A DNA stretch of 36,761 nt from Burkholderiales bacterium (GCA_016200845.1 JACQDW010000087.1:1-36761); one strand, 5' to 3'; positions 24,180 through 31,866 are shown, counted from the first letter of the stretch. The notes: generated from the sequence alone by a model not told the origin. Numbers and translations: made by a program.

Positions 24180-25043
24180 ATGCTGATTCACATCTTCCGT
24201 TTTTTATCTTTCTTTCCTCTGCCACTCTTACACGGCTTGGGCATAGTCCTTGGCTACCTGGTGTATGCATTGTCGCCAACCTATCGCAAGCGTATGCGTG
24301 CCAATATGCGTTTGGCAGGGTGTGAAGCGCACTTAGCTACCGCCATACGCGAAGCAGGAAAAAATATTTTGGAACTGCCACTCATCTGGCTAGGTTCGCG
24401 CGAGCGCTTGGAAAAGAAACTGCATCTGGATAACTGGGAACTGGCACAGGCGGCAATTGATGCAAAAAAAGGCGTCATTTTTCTCACCCCACACCTGGGT
24501 TGCTTTGAGCTTTCAGGAAAATCAATCGCGCTGCGCACTCAAATGACAGTGTTATATCGCCCGCCGCGCAAGGCCATATTAAAACCATTGTTAGAAGACG
24601 CACGCGCTTCCAGCGGCATGCAACTTGCACCAGCCAATCTGTCTGGCGTACGCACTCTTGCAAAAGCCTTGAAGCGCGGCGAAGCCATCGGTTTACTACC
24701 AGATCAGGTGCCACAAGAAGGCGAAGGTGTCTGGGCCGATTTCTTTGGCAAACCGGCTTACACCATGACTTTATCTGCCAAATTACATGCCATGACAGGC
24801 GCACCAATTATTTTGACTTTTGCAGAACGCAAACCATTTGGGCAAGGATACATTCAGCGATTTTTCCCCTTTGAAGAAAGCCTGGATGGCGACGCTATAC
24901 AACAAGCCTCCGCCATCAATCGCGCCATGGAAAAAATCATAGACAAAGCTCCGTCGCAGTATTTTTGGAGCTACCACCGCTACAAACAACCGCAAGGCGT
25001 GAGCGCACCGCTAGTCGACTCTGACACCAAGGAGTCAACATGA
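24180..25043 (+). CDS. Lysophospholipid/lauroyl (LpxL/HtrB-type) acyltransferase
   Basis: The 287-residue inner-membrane acyltransferase belongs to the family that adds secondary acyl chains to lipid A. A hydrophobic N-terminal helix (about 5-32) is followed by the HX4E catalytic motif (His105...Glu110 in TPHLGCFE), then GLLPDQVPQEGEG, typical of the second conserved block. I start at ATG 24180, where the family-like MLIHIFRFLSFFPLPLLHGLG begins. ATG 24147 is the alternative, and codons further upstream run into the metK leader. The stop overlaps the next gene by 4 bases. A related ornithine-lipid or glycerolipid acyltransferase role cannot be excluded. Confidence 0.85.
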   Translation: MLIHIFRFLSFFPLPLLHGLGIVLGYLVYALSPTYRKRMRANMRLAGCEAHLATAIREAGKNILELPLIWLGSRERLEKKLHLDNWELAQAAIDAKKGVIFLTPHLGCFELSGKSIALRTQMTVLYRPPRKAILKPLLEDARASSGMQLAPANLSGVRTLAKALKRGEAIGLLPDQVPQEGEGVWADFFGKPAYTMTLSAKLHAMTGAPIILTFAERKPFGQGYIQRFFPFEESLDGDAIQQASAINRAMEKIIDKAPSQYFWSYHRYKQPQGVSAPLVDSDTKEST

Positions 25044-25939
25044 GATTCGCTTTATTGATTATGTGGCTTTTGCATTGGCTGCCACTGCCTGTCGTTGCCC
25101 GTATCGGTGAAGGTCTGGGCAGTCTGTTTTATCTGGTGCTGCGCCGTCGTCGCCATATTTGCCTCACCAATCTGCGTTTATGTTTCCCCGATATGCCAGA
25201 GACCGAGCGCAAAAAAATCGCCCGCCGTCACTTTCAAGTATATGTGCGCAGCGTATTAGAACGTGGCATTTTATGGTGGGCATCTGAGCAGCGTTTGCGT
25301 CGCTTAATTCATGTTGAATACGCGATGCCCATGGAAGAAATCGTCACCAGCCCAACGGTCTTTATGTGCCCGCACTTTGTCAGCCTCGACGTCGCCGGAG
25401 TTGCCGTCATGCTGGAATCGTCACTCTGTTCCATCTACACACGACAAAGAAATAAAGTGTTTGATCAGGCTTTGCGCAAAGGCCGTTCACGCTTTCGTCC
25501 GGTCAAATTATTTTCACGCGCAGAAGGCGTCAAACCGATTATCCGCGCCATGAAAGAAAACCTGCCATTCTTCATGTTACCGGACATGGATTTTGGATTT
25601 AAAGATGCCGAGTTCGTCCCCTTCTTTGGCGTCTCCGCTGCGACACTCACAGCACTACCGCGCATCGCCGCCGCAACGGGTGCCAAAGTCATCCCCGTCA
25701 TCGCCAGCATACGCCCGGGCTACACCGGATGGAACGTCAAGTTCGACCAAGCATGGCAAAACTATCCCGACGCCAGCCTCACTGATGCCACACGCCAGAT
25801 GAACGCGTACATAGAAAACGAAATCCTCGCGATGCCAGCAGAATATTTCTGGACCCACCGCCGCTTCAAAACCCGCCCCAACAACGAAGCCAGCCTCTAC
25901 CAAGAAAGCCGACCGCAGTTTTACGATACGCAGCCTTGA
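25040..25939 (+). CDS. Second LpxL/LpxM-type lipid A acyltransferase paralogue
   Basis: The 299-residue protein belongs to the same family as the preceding gene. It has an N-terminal membrane helix (about 5-32), HX4D motif (His112...Asp117 in CPHFVSLD), and LPDMDFGFKDAEFVPFFG as the second block. It starts in the ATGA overlap with the upstream gene and has AAGGAGT before the ATG, so the pair is one operon. Two adjacent, divergent paralogues suggest two acylation steps or two acyl donors in lipid A assembly. Which is lauroyl- and which myristoyl-specific cannot be told from sequence. Confidence 0.87.
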   Translation: MRFALLIMWLLHWLPLPVVARIGEGLGSLFYLVLRRRRHICLTNLRLCFPDMPETERKKIARRHFQVYVRSVLERGILWWASEQRLRRLIHVEYAMPMEEIVTSPTVFMCPHFVSLDVAGVAVMLESSLCSIYTRQRNKVFDQALRKGRSRFRPVKLFSRAEGVKPIIRAMKENLPFFMLPDMDFGFKDAEFVPFFGVSAATLTALPRIAAATGAKVIPVIASIRPGYTGWNVKFDQAWQNYPDASLTDATRQMNAYIENEILAMPAEYFWTHRRFKTRPNNEASLYQESRPQFYDTQP

Positions 25940-25949
25940 ACGTCGCGAC

Positions 25950-26750
25950 TTAATCCAGTTTCATCGCCTGATACAAGCCCGTCACAATATCCATCTGCGC
26001 CAAGATGCGTTCGCTAGTGGTTGCCACTGTGGTCGCATATTGCTGGCGCATGCGGGGATCGGGGGCTTGACGTATCGCGTGATCAAAATATGTCCATTGC
26101 TGCTTCGCCAAACCAAGTTCTGTCTGTATCTGTCTGGTATTTAACAGATTTTCTTCCAGCAGAGTCAGGTTCGCATTGAACTCTTTGCGCGCCGCTTCTA
26201 GCAGCGCATTTGCATCACTTGGTGCCACGCCCCACTGTATCGCCTGATACAGCTTCGCCATCCGCTGCGAGAGCATACGCTGCCGACCAGAAATATTGAC
26301 TAACTTTCCGGCGCGATTATTCGCCTGCTTTTCCAGCAACTGCGTTACCTTATCCGCGATTTCCAACAGGCTTTCACTCGCTTGCAACACTTTCTTTGCA
26401 TCAGCGGTAGTCGGTGCCCGGCCTAATAAAATATCCTTGTAGCTTAACCAGATTTTTTCTGCGCTGAGTAAATTGAGCTTAATTTCTGCGGTCGGCGCAT
26501 AGTTTTTTAACTCCACCAACTGACGGTCAAACAGCGATAACGATGCATCGAGTATGCGATTCGATTGCTCCAGATCGACCCCCAAACCTATTTGCAAATA
26601 GGCCTTCGCAATCCGCTGCGACAACATACGCTGCCGCCCGGCTTTGTTGATCGCATCACTGCTGTTTATGACCTGCGCCTGCGCCGGGAAATGGAATCCG
26701 CACGCCAGTGCCATCACGGCACCACTGCTCAAAAAATGTCTGCGTTTCAT
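25950..26750 (-). CDS. Exported protein with two PilJ-type (type IV pili MCP N-terminal) sensor domains
   Basis: The 266-residue protein begins KRRHFLSSGAVMALACG, which looks like a twin-arginine (Tat) signal, and is cleaved near FPAQAQ. Two copies of the PilJ/NarX-like sensor motif follow: INKAGRQRMLSQRIAKAY (about 33-50) and VNISGRQRMLSQRMAKLY (about 150-167), each heading a four-helix-bundle-like segment. In PilJ and NarX such domains sense signals in the periplasm and pass them to cytoplasmic domains; here there is no C-terminal membrane helix or signalling domain, so it may be a soluble periplasmic binding or adaptor protein. GAGGG precedes ATG 26750. It follows no obvious operon partner and converges on the acyltransferase gene. 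Confidence 0.78.
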   Translation of the reverse strand: MKRRHFLSSGAVMALACGFHFPAQAQVINSSDAINKAGRQRMLSQRIAKAYLQIGLGVDLEQSNRILDASLSLFDRQLVELKNYAPTAEIKLNLLSAEKIWLSYKDILLGRAPTTADAKKVLQASESLLEIADKVTQLLEKQANNRAGKLVNISGRQRMLSQRMAKLYQAIQWGVAPSDANALLEAARKEFNANLTLLEENLLNTRQIQTELGLAKQQWTYFDHAIRQAPDPRMRQQYATTVATTSERILAQMDIVTGLYQAMKLD

Positions 26751-26851
26751 ACTGCCCTCAGAAAGAATAATTTGAAGGTATAGTAAGTCGCAAGAAGAAC
26801 CCACGCCATTCGCCAGTCGAACTAGCAAGGCTATGTGTTAGGAGTAGAAAA

Positions 26852-26882
26852 AAGCCCCTCGCGCCGAAACGCTGAGGGGCTT
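26852..26882 (-). terminator. Rho-independent terminator of phhA
   Basis: AAGCCCCTC (26852-26860) and GAGGGGCTT (26874-26882) form a perfect 9-bp stem with a 13-base loop. On the minus strand it is followed by a run of U (26853-26848). It starts 31 bases after the phhA stop codon. Confidence 0.88.
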
Positions 26883-26913
26883 ACCACTTTCATACACAAG
26901 CTTCCGTGTTTTG

Positions 26914-27795
26914 CTACGCTGGCAGCAACTCAACTTCACTGTCTAGCAAGGTATTGGCACTCAACACGTCCATGGTTTTCAGCTTCTCGTAGATAGGCGT
27001 GAAATCAGGTGCGGTACCGTCGAATAATTGTTGGAAACTATCAATCACAAAATAGGTTTCTTGATACGAATCAATCTTATACAAAGTACGCAAGCAGCGT
27101 TCGATATCGAGACGGATATGACGTGATTTCGTGCCGGGCGTTAAGCAATACTCGACTTCACCACCAGAAGACAAAATACCCGCGCCATAAATACGCAGGC
27201 CTTCTGGCGTATTGATCAAACCAAATTCTACGGTGTACCAATACAGGCGCGCCAATTCATCGAGCCCCCCCAGACGCATCGCCTTCAAGCCACCTTGACC
27301 ATAACGCTGAATGTAATCGGCAAAAACAGGATTGAACAACAAGGGCACATGACCGAAGAAATCATGGAAGACATCTGGCTCAACGATGTAGTTAAATTCT
27401 TCCGGCGTGCGCAACCATACCGTCACAGGGAAACGACGATTCGCCAGATGATCAAAGAAAGTCAGTTCAGGGATCAAACCCGGCACAGCGACGATCGTCC
27501 ATCCGGTTGCTGCAAATAATTCTTGCGAGGTCTTTTCAAAAACAGGAATACCATCTGCCGCATCCATCTTGGCCAAGGCTTCTATAAATTCATTGCAGGC
27601 GCGTCCCGGTAACAAGGCGAGTTGACGCTGATACAGTTGACGCCACAGTGCATGCTCTTCTTCGGTATATGCGTCCCAATTTTGCTGCACGACGTAGTGC
27701 GCATCCATGTTCTCGTAATCACCACGCAAAGCCGCACCATTCGATTTTTCAGCAACGGTCGCCAAAAAATCTTCATTTGAAACTGAAGTATCCAT
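26914..27795 (-). CDS. phhA: Phenylalanine 4-monooxygenase (phenylalanine hydroxylase)
   Basis: The 293-residue, single-domain bacterial enzyme hydroxylates phenylalanine to tyrosine with tetrahydropterin and O2. The iron ligands are visible: His144 and His149 in PDVFHDFFGHVP, and Glu190 in YWYTVEFGL. Length matches the monomeric bacterial type without the regulatory ACT domain of animals. GGGAG precedes the ATG, but a terminator-like hairpin stands directly before that site. With hpd just upstream on the same strand it forms the start of phenylalanine/tyrosine breakdown to homogentisate; the aminotransferase and homogentisate dioxygenase genes are not in the window. A pterin recycling enzyme is also not seen here. 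Confidence 0.95.
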   Translation of the reverse strand: MDTSVSNEDFLATVAEKSNGAALRGDYENMDAHYVVQQNWDAYTEEEHALWRQLYQRQLALLPGRACNEFIEALAKMDAADGIPVFEKTSQELFAATGWTIVAVPGLIPELTFFDHLANRRFPVTVWLRTPEEFNYIVEPDVFHDFFGHVPLLFNPVFADYIQRYGQGGLKAMRLGGLDELARLYWYTVEFGLINTPEGLRIYGAGILSSGGEVEYCLTPGTKSRHIRLDIERCLRTLYKIDSYQETYFVIDSFQQLFDGTAPDFTPIYEKLKTMDVLSANTLLDSEVELLPA

Positions 27796-27807
27796 TTTTA
27801 TCTCCCA

Positions 27808-27841
27808 AAAAAAGCCGACTATCCTTCCTGTCAGCTTTTTT
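27808..27841. terminator. Terminator/attenuator-like hairpin between hpd and phhA
   Basis: AAAAAAGCCGAC (27808-27819) pairs with GTCAGCTTTTTT (27830-27841), 11 of 12 positions, with a 10-base loop. On the minus strand it ends in seven U, immediately before GGGAGAUAAAAAUG of phhA. It can terminate hpd transcripts, but there is no room for a promoter between it and phhA, so phhA transcripts must read through it. Confidence 0.78.
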
Positions 27842-27909
27842 CATTCTTCTTAGTTTAAGAATCCCTCTGGATGATAGTCTCTTCCTTGTAAGAAGAGACG
27901 CTCACTCAA
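27842..27909 (-). other. Structured hpd-phhA spacer with two further hairpins
   Basis: Going from hpd to phhA on the minus strand, the first hairpin is an 8-bp perfect stem (GTCTCTTC, 27877-27884 with 27892-27899). The second is a 6-bp stem (ATTCTT 27843-27848 with AAGAAT 27857-27862). The terminator-like hairpin follows. A short open frame of 23 codons (ATG at 27844, stop at 27773, beginning MKKADRKDSR) runs through the terminator and overlaps the phhA start in another frame. It may be a leader peptide or chance. Confidence 0.4.
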
Positions 27910-29028
27910 TCAGGCAGTCGTTTTGGTATCGTCTTTCAACACACCACGACGGATTTGATCTAACTCTATCGATTCAAACAAAGCACGGAAGTTGCCTTCA
28001 CCAAAACCCTGATCACCCTTACGTTGAATAATCTCAAAGAAGATAGGACCGATCACCGTCGTTGTGAAAATCTGCAATAACAATTCACGGCTAGTCTCAG
28101 TGCTCTTACCGTCCATCAGAATACGCAATTTGCGCAACTCATCGACGTTTTCACCATGACCTGGCAGGCGGCGATCGATCAAATCATAGTAAGTATCTAT
28201 CGTGTCCTGGAAAGTCACACCCGAAGTTTTCATGTCAGTGACAGTTTTATAGACATCATCCGTGCCCATCGCGATGTGCTGAACACCTTCGCCATGATAC
28301 AGATCAAGATATTCTGAGATTTGAGATTTATCATCAGATGACTCATTAATTGGAATACGAATCTTGCCGCAAGGAGAAGTCATCGCTTTGGACTTCAAGC
28401 CAGTCAATTTACCAGCGATGTCAAAGTAACGGATTTCGCGGAAGTTAAATAAAGTCTCGTAGAAATCGGCCCACTCCGCCATACGACCACGATGCACATT
28501 GTGAGTTAAATGATCGATATAAGTCAGCCCATTGCCTTTGTGATGCGGATCAGCACCGGGGATCGCCACAAAATCAGCGTCATAAATACTGATGTTACCA
28601 ATCGCGCCTTTTTCGGCACCATCTTTACCCTGCCAACGATCAACGAAATAAATCAAAGAATCGCCTATGCCCTTAATCGCAGGGATGTTCAGTTCCATAG
28701 GGCCCGTCTGATTATCAAAGCCCCAAGCGCCTAATTCCAGCGCACGTTTATACGCAAAATTAGCGTCTTTCACGCGAATCGCAAATGCGCACACGGAAGG
28801 GCCGTGTTTACGTGCAAAACGCTGAGCGAAAGAATTCGGCTCAGCGTTAATAATGAAGTTCACATCGCCCTGACGATACAAAGTGACATTCTTGGTACGG
28901 TGTTTTGCAATCGCTGCAAAACCCATTTCAATAAATAATTTTTCAAGTTCTTTTGGTTCTGGCGCAGCGTATTCGATAAATTCGAAACCGTCTGTCCCCA
29001 TAGGGTTTTCCCAAGTTTGCAATGTCAT
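27910..29028 (-). CDS. hpd: 4-hydroxyphenylpyruvate dioxygenase
   Basis: The 372-residue, two-domain vicinal-oxygen-chelate enzyme turns 4-hydroxyphenylpyruvate into homogentisate. The Fe(II) ligands are His173 (YIDHLTHNV), His251 (GVQHIAMGTDD) and Glu332 (PIFFEIIQRKGDQGFGEGNF). ATG 29028 is chosen because the GTG at 29040 is part of the ribosome binding site (GUGGAG). It shares the GGAGATAAAAATG-type leader with phhA. An Lrp-family regulator is divergent upstream, and a MITE sits between them. Confidence 0.96.
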   Translation of the reverse strand: MTLQTWENPMGTDGFEFIEYAAPEPKELEKLFIEMGFAAIAKHRTKNVTLYRQGDVNFIINAEPNSFAQRFARKHGPSVCAFAIRVKDANFAYKRALELGAWGFDNQTGPMELNIPAIKGIGDSLIYFVDRWQGKDGAEKGAIGNISIYDADFVAIPGADPHHKGNGLTYIDHLTHNVHRGRMAEWADFYETLFNFREIRYFDIAGKLTGLKSKAMTSPCGKIRIPINESSDDKSQISEYLDLYHGEGVQHIAMGTDDVYKTVTDMKTSGVTFQDTIDTYYDLIDRRLPGHGENVDELRKLRILMDGKSTETSRELLLQIFTTTVIGPIFFEIIQRKGDQGFGEGNFRALFESIELDQIRRGVLKDDTKTTA

Positions 29029-29044
29029 TTTTATCTCCACTTAA

Positions 29045-29074
29045 AATTAACAATAGGTTGAAGGACTTACGCAA
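29045..29074 (-). promoter_or_regulatory. Candidate hpd promoter using the MITE end as -35
   Basis: On the minus strand TTGCGT (29074-29069), part of the MITE terminal repeat, stands 17 bases from GTTAAT (29051-29046, four of six matches to the -10 consensus). That puts the start about 15 bases before the hpd start codon. It is a modest promoter by sequence; the native promoter could instead lie beyond the MITE. Confidence 0.3.
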
Positions 29075-29164
29075 AATTGCGCTGGCTAGGCGAGGAGCCG
29101 AAGACAGTACACTTGTACGGCGAGGCGAACACAACAACGCCAGCGTCTGTTTTGCGTCAGTCCT
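29062..29164. repeat. MITE-like palindromic element, copy 2 (103 bp)
   Basis: It has the same terminal inverted repeats as copy 1 (AGGACTTACGCAAAA at the left; TTTTGCGTCAGTCCT at the right, one base changed) and the same inner block. The internal hairpin reads GTAC-ACTT-GTAC here against GTGC-GATT-GCAC in copy 1. One base pair is thus changed on both sides, which indicates that pairing is maintained. The element fills most of the spacer between hpd and the divergent Lrp gene. Confidence 0.82.
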
Positions 29165-29285
29165 TCTTGAGCTAAATCAATCGGCAAGTATATAGGCTAG
29201 AATACGCCATAAAATTCCAAAATACTGCACACAATCGACTATTTGAGCAATAATATTGCGCACATAACCAAGTTGAGAGCAGAAA

Positions 29286-29786
29286 ATGACATCCGTCGAA
29301 TTAGATAAGATAGACCGCAAAATTTTGGCGATTTTGCAGGTCGATGGCAGACTCACCAATCAGGAAGTCGCCGAACGCGTGAATCTCTCACCCTCACCTT
29401 GCCTACGTCGTATTAAAAGACTAGAAGACGCAGGCGTGATACGCAAGTATGTGGCGCTCATAGAAGCAGAAAAAATCGGGCTCGGTTTGCTTGCGTATAT
29501 CAATGTGCGCCTGGAAAAACACACCGACACGCCAAGCAAAGGCAATAAGCGTTCACCGCGCATCGACTTTGCCGCTTCTGTGGAGCAATGGCCAGAAGTG
29601 GTCGCCTGTTATGCGATGACGGGGGAAATGGATTATTTACTACGGGTGCGCGTCGAAGACATGAATCACTTCTCGCGCTTTATGATGGAAACCCTACTCA
29701 AACACCCCGCCGTCCTTGACGTCAAATCCAGCTTTGCTTTACAGGAAATCAAGGATACAACCGCCTTGCCGGTGGGGGGTGCTTAA
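29286..29786 (+). CDS. Lrp/AsnC-family transcriptional regulator
   Basis: The 166-residue protein has an N-terminal helix-turn-helix (about 5-60, LDKIDRKILAILQVDGRLTN and LSPSPCLRRIKRLEDAGVI) and a C-terminal RAM/ligand-binding domain (about 66-155, with VVACYAMTGEMDYLLRV). A basic insert, KHTDTPSKGNKRSPRI (about 79-94), is longer than in the usual Lrp. Lrp-type proteins sense amino acids. Its divergent position to hpd makes it the likely regulator of hpd-phhA, responding to an aromatic amino acid; this is inference. It converges on the PstS-like gene with a 9-base gap. Confidence 0.9.
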   Translation: MTSVELDKIDRKILAILQVDGRLTNQEVAERVNLSPSPCLRRIKRLEDAGVIRKYVALIEAEKIGLGLLAYINVRLEKHTDTPSKGNKRSPRIDFAASVEQWPEVVACYAMTGEMDYLLRVRVEDMNHFSRFMMETLLKHPAVLDVKSSFALQEIKDTTALPVGGA

Positions 29787-29795
29787 GGTCTCACT

Positions 29796-30812
29796 TTATT
29801 GTTTAGGCTCGCGCTTCAACAACTCCTCTATTGTCACACCAACCTCAGCCTCACCACCAAAGGCAGTGCCTAGTTTTTTGTTTTGAAAATTGATGATGGT
29901 GTGTTGGTAATCCTTCTTGTTGAGCGGAATATACTTCACTTGCTTAGTGAGCTGCTCTGCCTGATTTAGATAAAAGCTGACAAAGGACTGCACTTCCGGG
30001 CGCTCCAATGCTTTTGCATTCACATAAATAAACAAGGGGCGCGCCAAAGGCTGATAGCTTGCATCGGACACGGATTGTGGTGATGGCATCACCGCGACGT
30101 TTGCACCATTGGCGAGAACAGGGATCGCCTTTAATTTTTTACGGTTTTCCAGATAATAAGCAAAACCCACATAGGCCAGGGCATTCACATCACGCGACAC
30201 CGCTTGCACGATGACATTATCATCTTCAGAGCTGGTGTAGTCAGTGCGACTTTGTTTGGCTTTGCCATTGATCGCTTCTGTAAAATAATCAAATGTGCCT
30301 GAATCAGCGCCCGGACCGACCAACTTAATCGGCTGCTTAGGCCAGCCAGGGTTGACCTGATTCCAGCTCATTACTTTCGCTTGTGCCGCTGGTTCCCACA
30401 AAGTCTTGAGTTCTTCAACGCTGATTTTCTTCAGAAAAGAATTGCGTGGATTGACCACGACCGTCAAAGCATCGAATGCGACAGGCAGCTCAACATACTT
30501 CACTCCATTTTTAGCGCACTCGACCATTTCTTTCTTTAAAATTGGGCGGGATGCATCAGAAATATCAGTCTCACCCTGACAGAATTTTTTAAAGCCACCG
30601 CCAGTGCCTGCGATACCGATGGTGAATTTCACGCTTGCGTTCTTTTCACGAAACGCTTCTGCCACCGCCTCACTAATTGGAAACACCGTGCTAGAGCCGT
30701 CAATCTTGACTAGCGTTTGCGCTTGTGATGGCGTAGATAGAAGAAAGAAACCGGTTGCAGCCACCAACAAGCTCAGCGACAACAATAACTTTTCTTGACG
30801 ATTTGTTTTCAT
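29796..30812 (-). CDS. PstS-family phosphate-binding periplasmic protein
   Basis: The 338-residue protein has a signal peptide (to about residue 32, STPSQAQ). Phosphate-site motifs are present: DGSSTVFPI (about 38-46), AGTGGGFKKFCQGETDIS and GPGADSGTFDYF. It follows the PilJ-like gene by 31 bases on the same strand. No pstC, pstA or pstB is adjacent, so it either feeds a Pst transporter encoded elsewhere or serves as a phosphate sensor. The Pho-box-type promoter ahead of the operon supports a role in phosphate starvation. Confidence 0.88.
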   Translation of the reverse strand: MKTNRQEKLLLSLSLLVAATGFFLLSTPSQAQTLVKIDGSSTVFPISEAVAEAFREKNASVKFTIGIAGTGGGFKKFCQGETDISDASRPILKKEMVECAKNGVKYVELPVAFDALTVVVNPRNSFLKKISVEELKTLWEPAAQAKVMSWNQVNPGWPKQPIKLVGPGADSGTFDYFTEAINGKAKQSRTDYTSSEDDNVIVQAVSRDVNALAYVGFAYYLENRKKLKAIPVLANGANVAVMPSPQSVSDASYQPLARPLFIYVNAKALERPEVQSFVSFYLNQAEQLTKQVKYIPLNKKDYQHTIINFQNKKLGTAFGGEAEVGVTIEELLKREPKQ

Positions 30813-30843
30813 ACAGTTTTCCTATCAAAAAAACTTAAGGGGG

Positions 30844-31659
30844 TTAGCGTTCTGCGATAATGCTTGGATCTGGTGGCAAGCCATATCCTAGCCGAACAAT
30901 TTCCACCATCATTTGCGCGATCCGATCACTGGTGGAAGAAATATTGCGCAAGTCTTCGGGTTTAAATCCATTTGAGCTCAAGGCTTTATCGTAAAAACTC
31001 CATTGCTGTAAGGCGAGATCTAAGCGCTGTTTCAATGCTTTATCATCCTGCGCTTGCTCTGCCAACAAACTCATACCATTGATAAATTCTATGCGCGACT
31101 GCGCCAAATCGACTTGCAAGCCTTGACGCGCATACATACTTTTATCCATGGAGCGCAGCAACACAATCTTCGCCATCCTTTGCGCCAGCGAAGCCTGACG
31201 CAAAGCCAAACCAGTCACCCGCGCTGCGTTGTCATTACTCTCGGACTCCAAGGCAAACGACAAAAAATTCATCTTAATCAAAATGTCTTCGTTCACGTCA
31301 TACAAAGCTGCGGCTGTTTTTGCGCTAAGGGTAGGTAGCGATTCCACCTGATCATTTAAGGCGCGGTCAGCACGATTAAATGCCTTATTCACTTTGTCGC
31401 TACGCGCCTGCCGCGCCAGCTCTTTACGAAAACGTGCCAAATTTTCTAAGGAGCGACTACGCTCAACCGCGGTGTGTCCATTGAGAATGCCAAGTGACAT
31501 CTGCAAGCTCAATTTATAGCTACGTTCTGACTCTAATCGAAACATCCCCGCCGTCAGCAAGGGGGGGCTCACACTTTGAAAATCAGCTCGCGCACTCGCG
31601 GTACACGAGAACGCAGAAATCACACTGACTAAGACTAACAAACTCGGTATTTTCTTCAT
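30844..31659 (-). CDS. Exported PilJ-like protein, first gene of an operon with the PstS-like gene
   Basis: The 271-residue protein has a signal peptide (MKKIPSLLVLVSVISAFSC, cut near ASARA). Two diverged PilJ-type motif copies follow: TAGMFRLESERSYKLSLQM (about 37-55) and LALRQASLAQRMAKIVLL (about 150-167). The second keeps the SxAQRMAK core seen in the gene at 25950. No membrane helix or cytoplasmic signalling domain follows. ATG 31659 is chosen because the signal peptide starts there; in-frame ATG 31668 is an alternative. Co-transcription with the PstS-like protein suggests a joint periplasmic role, perhaps in phosphate sensing; this is inference. Confidence 0.72.
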   Translation of the reverse strand: MKKIPSLLVLVSVISAFSCTASARADFQSVSPPLLTAGMFRLESERSYKLSLQMSLGILNGHTAVERSRSLENLARFRKELARQARSDKVNKAFNRADRALNDQVESLPTLSAKTAAALYDVNEDILIKMNFLSFALESESNDNAARVTGLALRQASLAQRMAKIVLLRSMDKSMYARQGLQVDLAQSRIEFINGMSLLAEQAQDDKALKQRLDLALQQWSFYDKALSSNGFKPEDLRNISSTSDRIAQMMVEIVRLGYGLPPDPSIIAER

Positions 31660-31812
31660 CTCTATCATCCAAAATTCAACATCAGCCAACCACGAAACTT
31701 TCGCGAATTCGCCACCGAAACTCGCGTTCCGGTCATCCAAGGAAATGTTGGGTGTATCCCAATCGATTTTTATGCGCTCGCAGAGTCACACTGCAGTGAG
31801 CACATACAGACG

Positions 31813-31846
31813 ATTGTAGAGAAAAGATATGACAGCTTAGTTACAA
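31813..31846 (-). promoter_or_regulatory. Pho-box promoter of the PilJ-PstS operon
   Basis: On the minus strand TTGTAAC-TAAG-CTGTCAT (31846-31829) fits the PhoB site: two 7-base direct repeats with a 4-base spacer, the second being a perfect CTGTCAT. Ten bases further lies the -10 TACAAT (31818-31813), the distance usual in PhoB-activated promoters where the Pho box replaces -35. The transcript would carry a leader of about 145 bases. The first repeat matches the consensus in only 4 of 7 positions. Confidence 0.7.
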
Positions 31847-31866
31847 GCCTACAGAAATGAGGGAAA

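Noticed and set aside
27842-27909. A small regulatory RNA gene between hpd and phhA
   Set aside because: The hairpins are clear, but there is no separate promoter signal, so I treat them as part of the operon leader.
29796-30812. A full phosphate ABC transporter (Pst) operon
   Set aside because: Only the binding protein is present; neighbours are a PilJ-like gene and an Lrp regulator, with no pstC, pstA, pstB or phoU.
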